A DNA stretch of 64,000 nucleotides from Candidatus Terraquivivens yellowstonensis (GCA_023539445.1 JAKCEW010000001.1:139484-203483), one strand, 5' to 3'; shown: positions 29,549-40,783, numbered from the stretch's first letter. Notes: generated by a model from the letters alone, not told the origin. Made by a program: numbers and translations.

Positions 29549-30886
29549 ATGTCATCCGAGAAAGATACCTTACTATACGCTAAGGCGGCATACGAGCGTA
29601 TTCTCAACCTTTTGGAAGAACATCACCGTTTCATCAGAGATTCAATACCTTTGATAGCCAGCGAAAACGTACCGAGTCCGGCCGTAAGGGAAGCTTTAGC
29701 ATCAGACTTTGGTAACAGATATGCGGAAGGATGGCCTGGCGAGAGGATATATGCTGGTTGCAAATACATAGACGAAGTTGAGCTTTTAGCAATAGAGCTT
29801 GGTAAGAAGTTGTTCAAAGCGGAGTTCGTTGATGTTAGGCCGATATCAGGTGTTGTAGCGAATTTGATAACATATACAGCTTTTACGGAACCGGGCGATG
29901 TCATGATGTCTTTGGCCATACAGCACGGCGGTCATATAAGTCATAATAAGCGGAGCTGGGGAGGGACGGCGGGTGCTGTTAGGGGTTTAGTCGTTGAACA
30001 TTATGAGTTTGATGAATACAACTACGAAATCGATTTAGATGCAACCTACAAAAAGCTCAAATCTTTAGCATCTGAAGGAAAGAAACCTAAACTCTTCATG
30101 TTAGGAGCGAGCGTCTTTCTCTTTCCGCACCCAGTAAGGGAGATAGCTGAAATGGCAAAAGAATTCGATGCCCGTGTAGTTTATGACGCTGCACATGTTG
30201 CAGGTCTAATTGCTGGTGGAGTCTTCCAAGACCCGCTGCGAGAAGGTGCTGATGTAATGACAATGAGCACACATAAGACCCTTGCAGGCCCCCAACATGG
30301 AATGCTCTGCTCATGGAACAAATACGAAGAAGCTCTAAAGAAGGCTGCTTTTCCAGGTATGCTAAGCAACCATCACCTTCATGCCGTGGCTGGTGTAGCG
30401 ATTTGTCTCGCGGAAGCCATAGCATTCTATAAGGATTACGCCAGACAGATCGTGAGAAATTCTAAAGCTCTTGCTCAAGCCCTTTACGAGAGGGGCGTGG
30501 ACGTCTTATACGAGCATAAGGGTTTTACGGAATCTCATACGATAGTAGCCGACGTAAGTAAGTATATGAACGGTAAGCAGGCGGAGGAAAAATTAGAGCA
30601 AGCTAAAATAATAATCAACAGGAACCTTATCCCGAAGGATTATAGACTTAAGACTGACTACAGAACGCCAAGCGGGATACGGCTTGGAACGCAGGAGGTT
30701 ACAAGGCTAGGTATGAGGGAGAGTGAGATGGAGTGGATAGCAGAACTCATAACCAAAGTAATAGTTAAGGGTGAGGATCCATCGAAGGTTGCACAGGAGG
30801 TCTCTGAACTTAAGAGACCCTTCAACAAGGTTCACTACTGTTTTTCTTCAAAAACTGAAGCATACTCCTATATACAAATAAGGTAA
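29549..30886 (+). CDS. glyA: Serine hydroxymethyltransferase
   Basis: LIASENVPSPAVREALASDFGNRYAEGWPGERIYAGCKYIDEVE; STHKTLAGPQHG. Confidence 0.95.
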   Translation: MSSEKDTLLYAKAAYERILNLLEEHHRFIRDSIPLIASENVPSPAVREALASDFGNRYAEGWPGERIYAGCKYIDEVELLAIELGKKLFKAEFVDVRPISGVVANLITYTAFTEPGDVMMSLAIQHGGHISHNKRSWGGTAGAVRGLVVEHYEFDEYNYEIDLDATYKKLKSLASEGKKPKLFMLGASVFLFPHPVREIAEMAKEFDARVVYDAAHVAGLIAGGVFQDPLREGADVMTMSTHKTLAGPQHGMLCSWNKYEEALKKAAFPGMLSNHHLHAVAGVAICLAEAIAFYKDYARQIVRNSKALAQALYERGVDVLYEHKGFTESHTIVADVSKYMNGKQAEEKLEQAKIIINRNLIPKDYRLKTDYRTPSGIRLGTQEVTRLGMRESEMEWIAELITKVIVKGEDPSKVAQEVSELKRPFNKVHYCFSSKTEAYSYIQIR

Positions 30887-30891
30887 CTAAA

Positions 30892-32175
30892 TCATACCTT
30901 CTTGGGTTTTAAGACCTCCATGCCATCCATGTAAGGCCGCAAAACCTCGGGTATTATTACAGAACCATCCTTTTGCTGGTAGTTTTCAAGTATAGCAGCG
31001 ATCGTCCTCTCAGTCGCTATCGCTGTACTGTTCAACGTATGTACATATTTCGTCCTCTCCTCATGTGGCATTTCTCTATATCTGATGTTAAGCCTTCTTG
31101 CTTGATAATCAGTGCAGTTGCTACACGACACTATTTCTCTATATCTTCTTTGCGCCGGCATCCATACCTCTATATCGTATTTTTTCGCGGCAACAACTCC
31201 TAGCTCGCCCAAACATATGTTGACCACCCTGTAAGGAAGACCAAGTTTTTGATAGATTTCCTCGGCGTTTGATAGCAGGAACTCGTGCTCTTCCCAAGAC
31301 TGCTCCGGTTTGCAGAATACGAACTGCTCGACCTTCTCGAATTGATGAACCCTAAATATTCCCTTCGTGTCTTTTCCATGCGCACCAGCTTCTTTCCTAA
31401 AACATGGACTTACTCCTGCATACCTTAGGGGTAAACGTCTTCCATCGAGCACTTCGTTAGCATGAAGAGCGGCGAGTGAATGTTCTGAAGTCGCGATAAG
31501 ATAAAGATCTTCCCCCTCGATTTTGTATATCATATCCTCAAAATCCTGTAGACTCGTGACACCTTCAATAACCCATCTCCTGAGCATGTACGGCGTCTGG
31601 TAGATTTCAAAACCCTTCTTTGTAAGTAGGTCCAGAGCGAACCTTATTAAAGCTATATTAAGTTTAACGAGTTCGTTCTTAAGATAATAAAACCTCGCCC
31701 CAGAAGCTTTACTAGCTCTTTCTATCTCTAATAAGCCGAGACCTATGGCGATTTCGTCGTGATCTTTCACCTCAAAGTCAAACTCTGGTATTTTACCCCA
31801 CCTCCTAACTTCAACATTATCCTCCTCACTAGTGCCAGGTGGAACCGATTCGTGAGGTATGTTGGGTATTCTCATCATCACGTAGTTTATTTTGTTCTCC
31901 AGCTCAGCTATTCTATCCTCCAGTCTTGCTATTTCATCCGTAATAATTTTCATTTCCTGCATAAGAGTTATCGGATCCTTCCCCTCTTTTTTCATGTTGG
32001 CTACCTCAAGCGCTACGATGTTTTTTCTATGACGTAGATTCTGTACCTCTACCATGAGACTTCTCCTTTCCTTGTCCCATTCCAAGAGCTCGTCAATCGG
32101 TAAGTTTAGGCCTCTCTTCGTCAGCATGTCCTTAATGAATCCCGGATTATCCCGGATTATCTTAATGTCTATCAT
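30892..32175 (-). CDS. serS: Seryl-tRNA synthetase
   Basis: MIDIKIIRDNPGFIKDMLTKRG; TSEHSLAALHANEVLDGRRLPLRYAGVSPCFRKEAGAHGKDTKGIFRVHQFEKVEQFVF. Confidence 0.97.
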   Translation of the reverse strand: MIDIKIIRDNPGFIKDMLTKRGLNLPIDELLEWDKERRSLMVEVQNLRHRKNIVALEVANMKKEGKDPITLMQEMKIITDEIARLEDRIAELENKINYVMMRIPNIPHESVPPGTSEEDNVEVRRWGKIPEFDFEVKDHDEIAIGLGLLEIERASKASGARFYYLKNELVKLNIALIRFALDLLTKKGFEIYQTPYMLRRWVIEGVTSLQDFEDMIYKIEGEDLYLIATSEHSLAALHANEVLDGRRLPLRYAGVSPCFRKEAGAHGKDTKGIFRVHQFEKVEQFVFCKPEQSWEEHEFLLSNAEEIYQKLGLPYRVVNICLGELGVVAAKKYDIEVWMPAQRRYREIVSCSNCTDYQARRLNIRYREMPHEERTKYVHTLNSTAIATERTIAAILENYQQKDGSVIIPEVLRPYMDGMEVLKPKKV

Positions 32176-32330
32176 GGCATTTTATAGCAAACCAAAACGC
32201 TTTACTCTATATACTTTTTGATCCTTAATGCCATAATACATGCTGGCCATTAATGATGTAGGGAAATTCATCAAAACTTTTTAATCACCAGTCATATTTT
32301 TGAATATGAAGAATTGCTTGGTGGGGTAAA

Positions 32331-33545
32331 GTGTCCATAAAGATTGGCCTTATAGGTAAGACAAATACTGGCAAGACGACGTTTTTTAACGCGGCAACGC
32401 TTCAATCGGCTGAAGTTTCTACATATCCCTTTACAACAAAGCGTCCGAATTACGGAATAGCGAATGCTATAACTCTCTGTGTATGCAGGGAATTCAACGT
32501 TAAGGACAATCCCAAAAATTCAAGATGTATTGATGGCTGGAGACACATACCGATTGAGTTAATAGATTTGCCTGGCCTAATAAAGGGTGCGTGGGCAGGA
32601 AAGGGGCTTGGAAACCAATTTTTGGCAATAGCATCAGAGGCTGACGCTCTTCTACATGTTGTTGATGTGTCTGGTAGTGTTGACGAAGAAGGTAGGTTAA
32701 CAGAACCAGGCCAAGGAAATCCGATAGCTGACGTTTACGATGTTGAGGAAGAGTTGGTTATGTGGTTCCTTAAACTTCTGGATAAATCCGAGAGTAGGAT
32801 AATCAAGGACATAAAGTCTGGAAAATCTTTAGAAGAAAGTGTAGCGGACATTTTGAGGGGGGCAAAAATAACAGCTGAACACGTGAGGGTTGCGCTAAAG
32901 CAAAGCGGTTTAGAGAATAAAGATTTTGAGAACTGGACTGGTATGGATGATAAAAAATTTGCAGAAAAATTGAGAGAGGTTTCGAAACCTACCATAATAG
33001 TTGCCAACAAAATAGACATAGAAACGGCATCAAAAAACTTTAGGCTACTAGTGGATCAATTTCCTGATAAGATAGTTGTTCCATGCAGTGCCGAAGCGGA
33101 GTTATTGTTAAGGAGAGCTGAGCAAAAGGGTTACATAAGGTATCTGCCAGGTGAGGAAACCTTCGAGATAATTCAGGAAAGTTCATTAACGGATAAACAG
33201 CGTTGGGCTCTGGATTTTATCAGGGATAAGGTCTTAAAGGAATATATGAGGACGGGCGTTCAATTCGCAATAAACGTAGCAGTCTTCAAGCTCCTGAGAA
33301 TGAATACGGTCTATCCGGTATACGATGTAACAAAATTGACAGATAGGCATGGGAACGTGTTGCCTGATGCATATTTGCTCCCAAGCGGCTCCACCGTAGC
33401 GGACTTGGCAAAAGAGATACACAGTGAACTAGCAAAGGGACTCTTGTACGCAATAGACGCCAGAACTGGTCTAAGGTTGCCTGCCGACTATCAACTCAAA
33501 GATAGGGATGTTCTATCAATAGTGTCAACCACCAAGAGAGGTTAG
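32331..33545 (+). CDS. Obg/YchF-family GTPase with TGS domain
   Basis: IGLIGKTNTGKTTFFNAATLQSAEVSTYPFTTKRPNYG; DLPGLIKGAWAGKGLGNQFL; VANKID. Confidence 0.93.
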   Translation: MSIKIGLIGKTNTGKTTFFNAATLQSAEVSTYPFTTKRPNYGIANAITLCVCREFNVKDNPKNSRCIDGWRHIPIELIDLPGLIKGAWAGKGLGNQFLAIASEADALLHVVDVSGSVDEEGRLTEPGQGNPIADVYDVEEELVMWFLKLLDKSESRIIKDIKSGKSLEESVADILRGAKITAEHVRVALKQSGLENKDFENWTGMDDKKFAEKLREVSKPTIIVANKIDIETASKNFRLLVDQFPDKIVVPCSAEAELLLRRAEQKGYIRYLPGEETFEIIQESSLTDKQRWALDFIRDKVLKEYMRTGVQFAINVAVFKLLRMNTVYPVYDVTKLTDRHGNVLPDAYLLPSGSTVADLAKEIHSELAKGLLYAIDARTGLRLPADYQLKDRDVLSIVSTTKRG

Positions 33546-33584
33546 AAATTTCATTAAAAGTTCGATAAACTTCATCCTCATTTT

Positions 33585-34277
33585 ATGGTGCATCATATGG
33601 ATGTCAAATGTAAGCAACTTCGTACAAGAGCAGTGATTTTCGACTTAGATGGTACGCTGATCGAATTCAAGATTAGGTTTAATGATGCAAAGCTTGAAAT
33701 AATCTCAAGGTTAAGAGAGTTGGGGATTGACATAAGGAACCTTTCACCAGAAGATTCTATCCAAACGATAATTTCGAAGGTGACATGCATGAATGGGGTT
33801 GCAAATAGGGAGTTTAATGAACGTGTTAGGTCTGAGATTTTTAAGGTTATGGAAAAGTACGAACTTGAGGCGGCATCAAACCCATCACCTAAAAGCGATG
33901 CGTTAAAAGTTCTTGAGAGTCTAAGGTCTATGAACATTATGGTGGCGGTAGCGACAAATAGTTGCAGGAAGGCCTCGTTGTTGACACTCCAAAAATGTGG
34001 CATGCTCGCTTATATTCATGCTGTAGTAACTAGGGATGATGTTGAAAGGATTAAACCAGCAAACGACTTACTAAAGAGGGCGCTAGACTTACTCGGAGTA
34101 TCTCCAGAAGAGGCGGTTTACGTTGGCGATACCGTATATGATATAGAAGCCGCAAAGAGCATGGGTATGAAATCCGTAACAGTCTTGGGAGGTGCTCATC
34201 CGGAGAGCATGTTGGCCGAGAAGAAGCCGGATTTTATCATAAAGTCCTTATCTGAACTTCTAAACATCCTTCAATAA
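33585..34277 (+). CDS. HAD-superfamily hydrolase (phosphoglycolate phosphatase-like)
   Basis: AVIFDLDGTLIEFK; VGDTVYDIEAAKSMGMKSV. Confidence 0.9.
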   Translation: MVHHMDVKCKQLRTRAVIFDLDGTLIEFKIRFNDAKLEIISRLRELGIDIRNLSPEDSIQTIISKVTCMNGVANREFNERVRSEIFKVMEKYELEAASNPSPKSDALKVLESLRSMNIMVAVATNSCRKASLLTLQKCGMLAYIHAVVTRDDVERIKPANDLLKRALDLLGVSPEEAVYVGDTVYDIEAAKSMGMKSVTVLGGAHPESMLAEKKPDFIIKSLSELLNILQ

Positions 34278-34282
34278 TAGGT

Positions 34283-34750
34283 CTAAATCTTTACACAGTC
34301 AAGGTTTGATTGTGCAGTATCGCCGACCTTTATGCACTTATTCTCAGAGATTATGTGAACGACTTCACAACCATTTTCGAGTAACTTTTCGGCTATAAAT
34401 CGACGGTGGCAACCTGACGGTCCAACTTCAAGGCACATAATACAAACCCTGCCCTTTTTTGCAAGCTCAATCAAAACCCCCAGCCCCTCTTTAAACGCCT
34501 CACTCTCGGTGTAGGCTTGATAGCCACCTCTCCTATACCCGCCGAGGCGGTCGCCTAGCCATACATATTCTATGCCCACTCTCGGCAACCACTCCTTAAG
34601 ATATTCGAGCTTAAAATGCTCCGTTTTTGAGGTCGGCCAACGCCTGACATCAACCAAAATCTGGATAGCGTGCTTTTTGAGAAGGTTTATGAATGTTTCT
34701 TTACTCCTGTTGCCATGACCTATTGTATATATTGTTAACCTTCCGCTCAT
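34283..34750 (-). CDS. DUF488 family protein
   Basis: LTIYTIGHGNRSKETFINLLKKHAIQILVDVRRWPTSKTEHF; CLEVGPSGCHRRFIAEKL; internal ATG start avoids overlap with the 34824 gene. Confidence 0.88.
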   Translation of the reverse strand: MSGRLTIYTIGHGNRSKETFINLLKKHAIQILVDVRRWPTSKTEHFKLEYLKEWLPRVGIEYVWLGDRLGGYRRGGYQAYTESEAFKEGLGVLIELAKKGRVCIMCLEVGPSGCHRRFIAEKLLENGCEVVHIISENKCIKVGDTAQSNLDCVKI

Positions 34751-34823
34751 GATGGAACGACTTCCAAAAATATTGGTCGACTCAAATATATATTGCCCCC
34801 TAAGGTTTTCCAAATAGAGAGAC

Positions 34824-36620
34824 GTGTGTATGAAAATCGTACCGGATACTAGCATAGTGATAAATGGCAAGCTTACGGAATATCTTCAGTCAGGGGAGCT
34901 GAAGGAATGCGAGTTAATAGTTCCCCTCGCGGTCGTCGACGAACTTCAGGCTCAAGCATCAAAAAAACGCGAGCCTGGTTTCATCGGTCTGAACGAGCTT
35001 AAAAAGATTAGGGAAATTTGTGCAGAAAAAAATATACCTATAAAATTTTCTGGCGAAAGGCCTTCGTTAGAGGATATAAAGCTAGCGAGGAGTGGTAGGA
35101 TAGACGCATTAATAAGGGATGTTGCTAAGAATGAAGGTGCAACACTCTTTACATCAGATTATGTGCAAGCTTTAGTGGCCGAAGCTGAAGGAATACCAGT
35201 ACGCTACATACCTGTCGAGCCAAAGAAGCTTGAACTCTTATTCGAAAAATACTTCACACCCAATACACTAAGCCTTCACCTTAAGGAAGGTGCACCACCA
35301 ATGGCTAAAGTAGGAAAACCAGGGAACTTAACGTTGGTTAAGCTTAGGGATGAACCGTGCACTCAACAAGAAATATCCGAGATAATAAATGGGATAATCG
35401 AGGCGGCTAGGTCGAGGGAAGATGGTAGTATAGAAATAGTTAGAAGTGGTGCTGTTGTTATACAACTAGGGCCTTACAGGATAGCAATAGCGAGACCACC
35501 GTTCTCTGACGGTCTCGAGGTGACGATAGTTCGTCCAATTGTGAAGCTTACGCTGGAAGACTATCACCTCTCCCAGCGGCTTATGGAGAGGTTGAAAAGC
35601 AGGGCCGAAGGTATACTAATAGCAGGCCAGCCTGGTAGTGGAAAGACGACTTTCGCCTCCAGCCTTGCGGAGTTCTATGCAAGACAAGGAAAAATAGTGA
35701 AGACACTTGAATCACCGAGGGACTTACAGGTAGGCCCCGAGATTACTCAGTATGGGCCATTAGAAGGTGACTTTGAGAAGACAGCAGAGATATTGTTACT
35801 CGTAAGGCCGGACTATACAGTCTTTGACGAAATTAGAAAGGAAAAGGACTTTCAGATATTTGCTGATATGAGGTTAGCTGGTGTTGGTATGATAGGTGTC
35901 GTTCATGCTAGCAATACGGTTGATGCCATACAACGCTTCATAGGAAGGGTTGAGTTGGGTATGATACCGCATATAATTGATACCGTGATATTTTTGAAAG
36001 ATGGTGAAGTGAAGCAAGTTTACGAGTTAAGTCTCACGGTCAAAGTTCCGACAGGGATGGTCGAAGCAGACTTGGCGAGACCAGTGGTTGAGGTAAGAGA
36101 TTTTGAGACTGGAAAACTAGAGTATGAGATTTATACGTTTGGTGACGAGAATGTTATAGTCGCCGTATCGGATGTTAAACGAAAGCTGAGCAACATAAAG
36201 GAGAGAATATTGGCAGCCGTAAGCCGTTTTGACCCAGACGCCCAAGTGGAAGTTGTATCAACGGATAGGGCTATAGTGAGAGTAAGCAGCGAGAACATAC
36301 CGAGACTTATAGGAAGGAGGGGCGAGACTATTAAGAGGTTAGAGGAAGAACTTGGCATAAGGCTGGATGTGGAGTTGCTTACTCCGACTATGGGTGAGGA
36401 GGTTCAATTCAAGGTTGTCGAGTCAGGAAAGACAGTTGATATACTCTTTGATGAGAATATAATAGGCAAGACAGTAAATATCTACGTAGATGGTGAACAT
36501 ATACTAACCGCCATCGTAGGTAAAAAGGGTAAGGTAAAGGTCTCAAAGCATAGCAGCAGTGGTAAGGCCTTGATGAGCGCTCTGGCAACTGGGAAGAAGA
36601 TAAAAGCATTCAAGATGTAG
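34824..36620 (+). CDS. PIN domain + PilT-like ATPase + KH domain protein
   Basis: IVPDTSIVINGKL (PIN); ILIAGQPGSGKTTFASSLA (Walker A); NIPRLIGRRGETIKRLEEELGIRLDVE (KH GxxG). Confidence 0.93.
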   Translation: MCMKIVPDTSIVINGKLTEYLQSGELKECELIVPLAVVDELQAQASKKREPGFIGLNELKKIREICAEKNIPIKFSGERPSLEDIKLARSGRIDALIRDVAKNEGATLFTSDYVQALVAEAEGIPVRYIPVEPKKLELLFEKYFTPNTLSLHLKEGAPPMAKVGKPGNLTLVKLRDEPCTQQEISEIINGIIEAARSREDGSIEIVRSGAVVIQLGPYRIAIARPPFSDGLEVTIVRPIVKLTLEDYHLSQRLMERLKSRAEGILIAGQPGSGKTTFASSLAEFYARQGKIVKTLESPRDLQVGPEITQYGPLEGDFEKTAEILLLVRPDYTVFDEIRKEKDFQIFADMRLAGVGMIGVVHASNTVDAIQRFIGRVELGMIPHIIDTVIFLKDGEVKQVYELSLTVKVPTGMVEADLARPVVEVRDFETGKLEYEIYTFGDENVIVAVSDVKRKLSNIKERILAAVSRFDPDAQVEVVSTDRAIVRVSSENIPRLIGRRGETIKRLEEELGIRLDVELLTPTMGEEVQFKVVESGKTVDILFDENIIGKTVNIYVDGEHILTAIVGKKGKVKVSKHSSSGKALMSALATGKKIKAFKM

Positions 36621-36878
36621 TTATATTTGCTTAGATTTCAGCTTGAATTCCGTACCAGCACAGTGAACTTCACCTTTTACTCTTCTTATAAATGAAACAC
36701 ATGCAAAGCAATCCAAAAAAGGCACGTAGCGACCGATGACTGGACAGTTGACACATTCTTTCTTCATGTTAGACAACATCTTCTTACTAATGGCTCCCTT
36801 CAAAATCTCTAGGCTTTCTTTGGAAGGCTTCGGGGGTTTTTCTGCTTGTTCAACCTTTACTAAGTATTTTGTCTCCAA
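36621..36878 (-). CDS. Small Cys-rich hypothetical protein
   Basis: MLSNMKKECVNCPVIGRYVPFLDCFACVSFIRRVKGEVHCAG. Confidence 0.55.
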   Translation of the reverse strand: METKYLVKVEQAEKPPKPSKESLEILKGAISKKMLSNMKKECVNCPVIGRYVPFLDCFACVSFIRRVKGEVHCAGTEFKLKSKQI

Positions 36879-37013
36879 GCACGCGCACCATTTACTACGA
36901 GGATCTACTAAGACTTTAAAATGAAAGCTTTTTTTAATATACTTTTACGTTGCACCCCCTGAATATAGAAAATATATGCAGACTCAGCAGGACGAATAAT
37001 AGATTTGTTATAA

Positions 37014-37895
37014 TCAAGAGACTGTCTCTTTTGAGACAAGGAATATTCCGACAATGGTGGCGATTGCCCCGATGATAAAAATCGGGTGAGGTACCTCCGA
37101 GAACAGCAAAGCCGCAAGCGAGGAGGCAACTACTGGCTCGAGTAGGGCACTCGTAGCCGCTTGGGAGGGTGTTAGGCCTTTTAATGAGTAAAAATGTAGC
37201 GTGTGACCCAATGCTGTGGGAAGAAGTGCTAGAGCCACCAAAACAATAAGCTCGGAGAGACCGGGGATATAAAGATTGTTGCCAGATATGCAAATGACAA
37301 GAAACATGACCCCAGCAGCAACGATATATATGAATGGTAAATAGACCTTTTTTCTCAAAGACTTTCCCAAGTTCAAGTAGAGCGCCCAAAAGAAGGCGGC
37401 AACCAATGCCTCCAAATCACCTATTAGGTTTCCAGGAGCTAAAGAGGCAGTTGACAATGCTATCAAGAATGTTCCAGCGAAGCTGATGGATAAGCCGACT
37501 AGTGCTACGAAGGTTGGTCTTATACCGAAGAACACTAAGCTTATGATCATAGCGAATATGGGTGTAGTATTCACCAAAGTTGTTGCATTCATTATCGTTG
37601 TATTCTTAACGGCTGATATGAAGAAAATGAAGTGAAGACCTAGAAGTATGCCGAGCGGTACAGAATATTTAAAGTGAGACATGATTTCTAAGATACTGGG
37701 TCTAGAGAGTACGTAGCTAATTACCGCCAAGAAGGCGGCCGCCATCATTAATCTGTAAAAGCCTATAGTAGCTGCGTCAAGCATAGGGAGAAATCTTATG
37801 AATATGGAGGCTGTGCCGAAGAGCGCGCCACCTGATAATGCCTTCGCTAACGAGGCTCCTTTGGCCCCTCTAAGCCGAAAACGCCATGAATCCAT
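37014..37895 (-). CDS. EamA/DMT superfamily transporter
   Basis: 10 TM; two EamA-like repeats; GGALFGTASIFIRFLPMLDAATIGFYRLMMAA. Confidence 0.88.
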   Translation of the reverse strand: MDSWRFRLRGAKGASLAKALSGGALFGTASIFIRFLPMLDAATIGFYRLMMAAAFLAVISYVLSRPSILEIMSHFKYSVPLGILLGLHFIFFISAVKNTTIMNATTLVNTTPIFAMIISLVFFGIRPTFVALVGLSISFAGTFLIALSTASLAPGNLIGDLEALVAAFFWALYLNLGKSLRKKVYLPFIYIVAAGVMFLVICISGNNLYIPGLSELIVLVALALLPTALGHTLHFYSLKGLTPSQAATSALLEPVVASSLAALLFSEVPHPIFIIGAIATIVGIFLVSKETVS

Positions 37896-37979
37896 GCCTG
37901 CCCTTTCGAGTACTGTAGGTTAAAACAGTTTAAACATAAAAAATATGATAGTAAAAATTTAAGCGTTGTTATGCTGAGT

Positions 37980-38300
<321 letters not shown>

Positions 38301-38471
38301 TCACTTAGAACAAATTGAAAAATAAGCAATATTTAAATTGTTTTCCAGACTTTATTTCTCGTTTAAGGTAATTGCATAACTAGATATCTGTTGCGCCCCA
38401 AAGAACAAACTCCTTAGAAGATAAATAATTGGTAGGGAAGTCCGAAGAGACAAAGCCCGTGCCTAAACGTA

Positions 38472-39263
38472 TTAGGTCTGCGGTCCGATGACATATGTTA
38501 CTTGAACACTTACAGATACGCTAGTCACACCGGCTACGATTGTGCTGCCCATGGTTGGTGTCAAGTACTCCGATTTATAGATTGGTTCATACCAATCGGT
38601 TATGGAAGCCGTCTTGACTCTTATGATCTTAAGACCGAGCGGCCTAAGAAGAGCATCAGCCTTAGCCCTAACATCTTCCAGCGCACTTTCTATGAGCTCA
38701 AGCTTAATTTGCTTTGCCCTATGCTCAGAGAGATAAAAGTTCAAATTGTATATCCGATTGGCTCCAGCTTTAATGGATTCGTCAACAATTTTTTCAGCTA
38801 TGTCTAACTTATTGGTAGTGACGGTCAACATGTTGATTACTCTGAAACCTATAACATCCCCGCCCTTTTCGTCATATAGAGGATAGATATTGTACGTTGA
38901 CGTTGAAATTTCATCATCTGCTAGACCCATGGCTTTTAATGTGGATATTACATCACTCATTATCTTAGTATTCTCATTAGCGGCATCTGTGACAGTTTTT
39001 GCAAAAGTTTCAACACCAAGCGTAACAGTGAACATATCTGGTGCTACGTAAATCTTAGCAGAACCTGTGAATGTCACAGTATCCTCCTCTTTTTGTTGTT
39101 GAGTAGCTACCTCTCCACCACCCGCTATGACAATTACGTTCGTTACAATTGCAATTATTGCAACAGTGGCTAGCAGGCCTAAGACTGTATAAACAATGGC
39201 ATCTCGTGTACCGGCTTTTACGTCCACACCATTCACCTCAAGATTCATTACATTAAGAAGCAT
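38472..39263 (-). CDS. SIMPL/DUF541 domain membrane-anchored protein
   Basis: TM then TVTFTGSAKIYVAPDMFTVTLGVETFAKTVTDAANENTKIMSDVISTLKAMGLADDEISTSTYNIYPLYD. Confidence 0.9.
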   Translation of the reverse strand: MLLNVMNLEVNGVDVKAGTRDAIVYTVLGLLATVAIIAIVTNVIVIAGGGEVATQQQKEEDTVTFTGSAKIYVAPDMFTVTLGVETFAKTVTDAANENTKIMSDVISTLKAMGLADDEISTSTYNIYPLYDEKGGDVIGFRVINMLTVTTNKLDIAEKIVDESIKAGANRIYNLNFYLSEHRAKQIKLELIESALEDVRAKADALLRPLGLKIIRVKTASITDWYEPIYKSEYLTPTMGSTIVAGVTSVSVSVQVTYVIGPQT

Positions 39264-39285
39264 TTATTTCTAGAAATCAGAACAC

Positions 39286-39903
39286 TCATGCCCTATCGTT
39301 TCGGTACTTTATTTTCTCATTTTGCAGGTTTTTCCTTATTATGTTGATGTCCGAAACTATTTTTTTGAGCTCCTCGAAAGTTTTAGAGATTCCTAACCTT
39401 GGAATCATATCCGATGCCATGTTCCTGACAAACTCGTTAATGCTCCAAGGATAAACTATCCAAGCGTTGATATTTTCGACGTAGAAATCGGGAATGAAAG
39501 AAGTATGAGGTTTGATATGCAAAGTTGCAGTCTTGAGTTTCTTTGGTTCGAACCCCTTAACATATTGGACTATGTGCCTCATAGTATCACCAGTATCGGC
39601 TACATCATCAACTACGAGAACATCCCTATCCAACAAAGAATTTAATGAAAGGGGTTGATATATCATGATCGTCTCCCTTTCTTCAACTCCTGTGTAGGAT
39701 CTGCAACCTATTGTGTAGACCTCACGCATATTTAAGACGTCAGAGAGCATAGTAGCTATTATCGCTCCCCCTCTAAGAATCCCTATAAGCATGTTTGGCT
39801 CATATATGGAAGAGATTTGCTCAGCCAGCTTATGAACAAGCATTTCTATATCGGACCAGTTTAGAGTCAGGTATCGACGGCCGTCAATTACCCTTAAATC
39901 CAT
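39286..39903 (-). CDS. Purine phosphoribosyltransferase-like protein
   Basis: MLIGILRGGAIIATMLSDVL; VLVVDDVADTGDTMRH (PRPP motif). Confidence 0.88.
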   Translation of the reverse strand: MDLRVIDGRRYLTLNWSDIEMLVHKLAEQISSIYEPNMLIGILRGGAIIATMLSDVLNMREVYTIGCRSYTGVEERETIMIYQPLSLNSLLDRDVLVVDDVADTGDTMRHIVQYVKGFEPKKLKTATLHIKPHTSFIPDFYVENINAWIVYPWSINEFVRNMASDMIPRLGISKTFEELKKIVSDINIIRKNLQNEKIKYRNDRA

Positions 39904-40039
39904 GTAAAAACTTCTTCAGCCTTAAATGTAAATATATCGCTGAACTTTAATATCTTATAATAAATTTTTCCCTTGTTTCAAACTCTGTATTGTTTAACAA
40001 ACACATCATTTAAATTCAAGCAACCCCTATGATGGGGCC

Positions 40040-40783
40040 GTGAGTTTCATTATGGACATCGCCGTGGAGGTCTCAGAAGTCACAAAAATCTTCGGTAATT
40101 TTCGTGCTTTGGATGGGTTAAGCTTTGAAGTAAAGTCTGGAGAAGTATTTGGACTCATAGGTCCTAATGGAGCAGGAAAGACAACGGCTTTACGGATAAT
40201 TTCAACACTTCTTCTGCCCACTTATGGTACTGTAAAAATTTTTGGACTGGACGTTGTGAAAAATGCTGCTACGATTCGTAAAATCATTTCTTACCTTCCG
40301 GAGGAAGCTGGTGCTTACAGGTACTTATCGGGTTGGGAATACTTAGAATTCATGGCTAAGTTTTACACGAAGGATGATGAAAAGGTACGTGAAATGGTTA
40401 ACGAGGCTGCCAGAATATCTGGGTTAGGTGAGAGGCTGAAAGATAAAACGGGCACTTATAGCAAAGGTATGAAACGCCGCCTTCTAGTAGCAAGGGCACT
40501 TATGAACAAGCCGAAGCTGGCTATTCTTGATGAACCCACCAGTGGTTTGGACGTCATTCATTCCTACCACGTTAGGGAAATAATAAAGAAATATGTTAAA
40601 GATTACGGGGTAACTGTCATCCTCTCAAGCCACAATATGCTCGAGGTTGAGCATGTTTGCGATAAGGTTGCCTTGATAAATAAGGGCAAGGTGATAGCCG
40701 AGGGAACACCACGAGAACTCGAAGAAAAATTTGAAAGTGAAAACTTGGAGGAGGTCTTCGCCAAGGTGGTCAAGCTTGCTTAA
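40040..40783 (+). CDS. ABC transporter ATP-binding protein
   Basis: GLIGPNGAGKTTALRII; YSKGMKRRLLVARAL; LAILDEPTSGLD. Confidence 0.95.
   Translation: MSFIMDIAVEVSEVTKIFGNFRALDGLSFEVKSGEVFGLIGPNGAGKTTALRIISTLLLPTYGTVKIFGLDVVKNAATIRKIISYLPEEAGAYRYLSGWEYLEFMAKFYTKDDEKVREMVNEAARISGLGERLKDKTGTYSKGMKRRLLVARALMNKPKLAILDEPTSGLDVIHSYHVREIIKKYVKDYGVTVILSSHNMLEVEHVCDKVALINKGKVIAEGTPRELEEKFESENLEEVFAKVVKLA

Noticed and set aside
38330-38470. Non-coding gap with short GC patches (ggtagggaagtccgaagagacaaagcccgtgcc) considered as H/ACA or other sRNA
   Set aside because: No convincing hairpin plus ACA box or K-turn by eye
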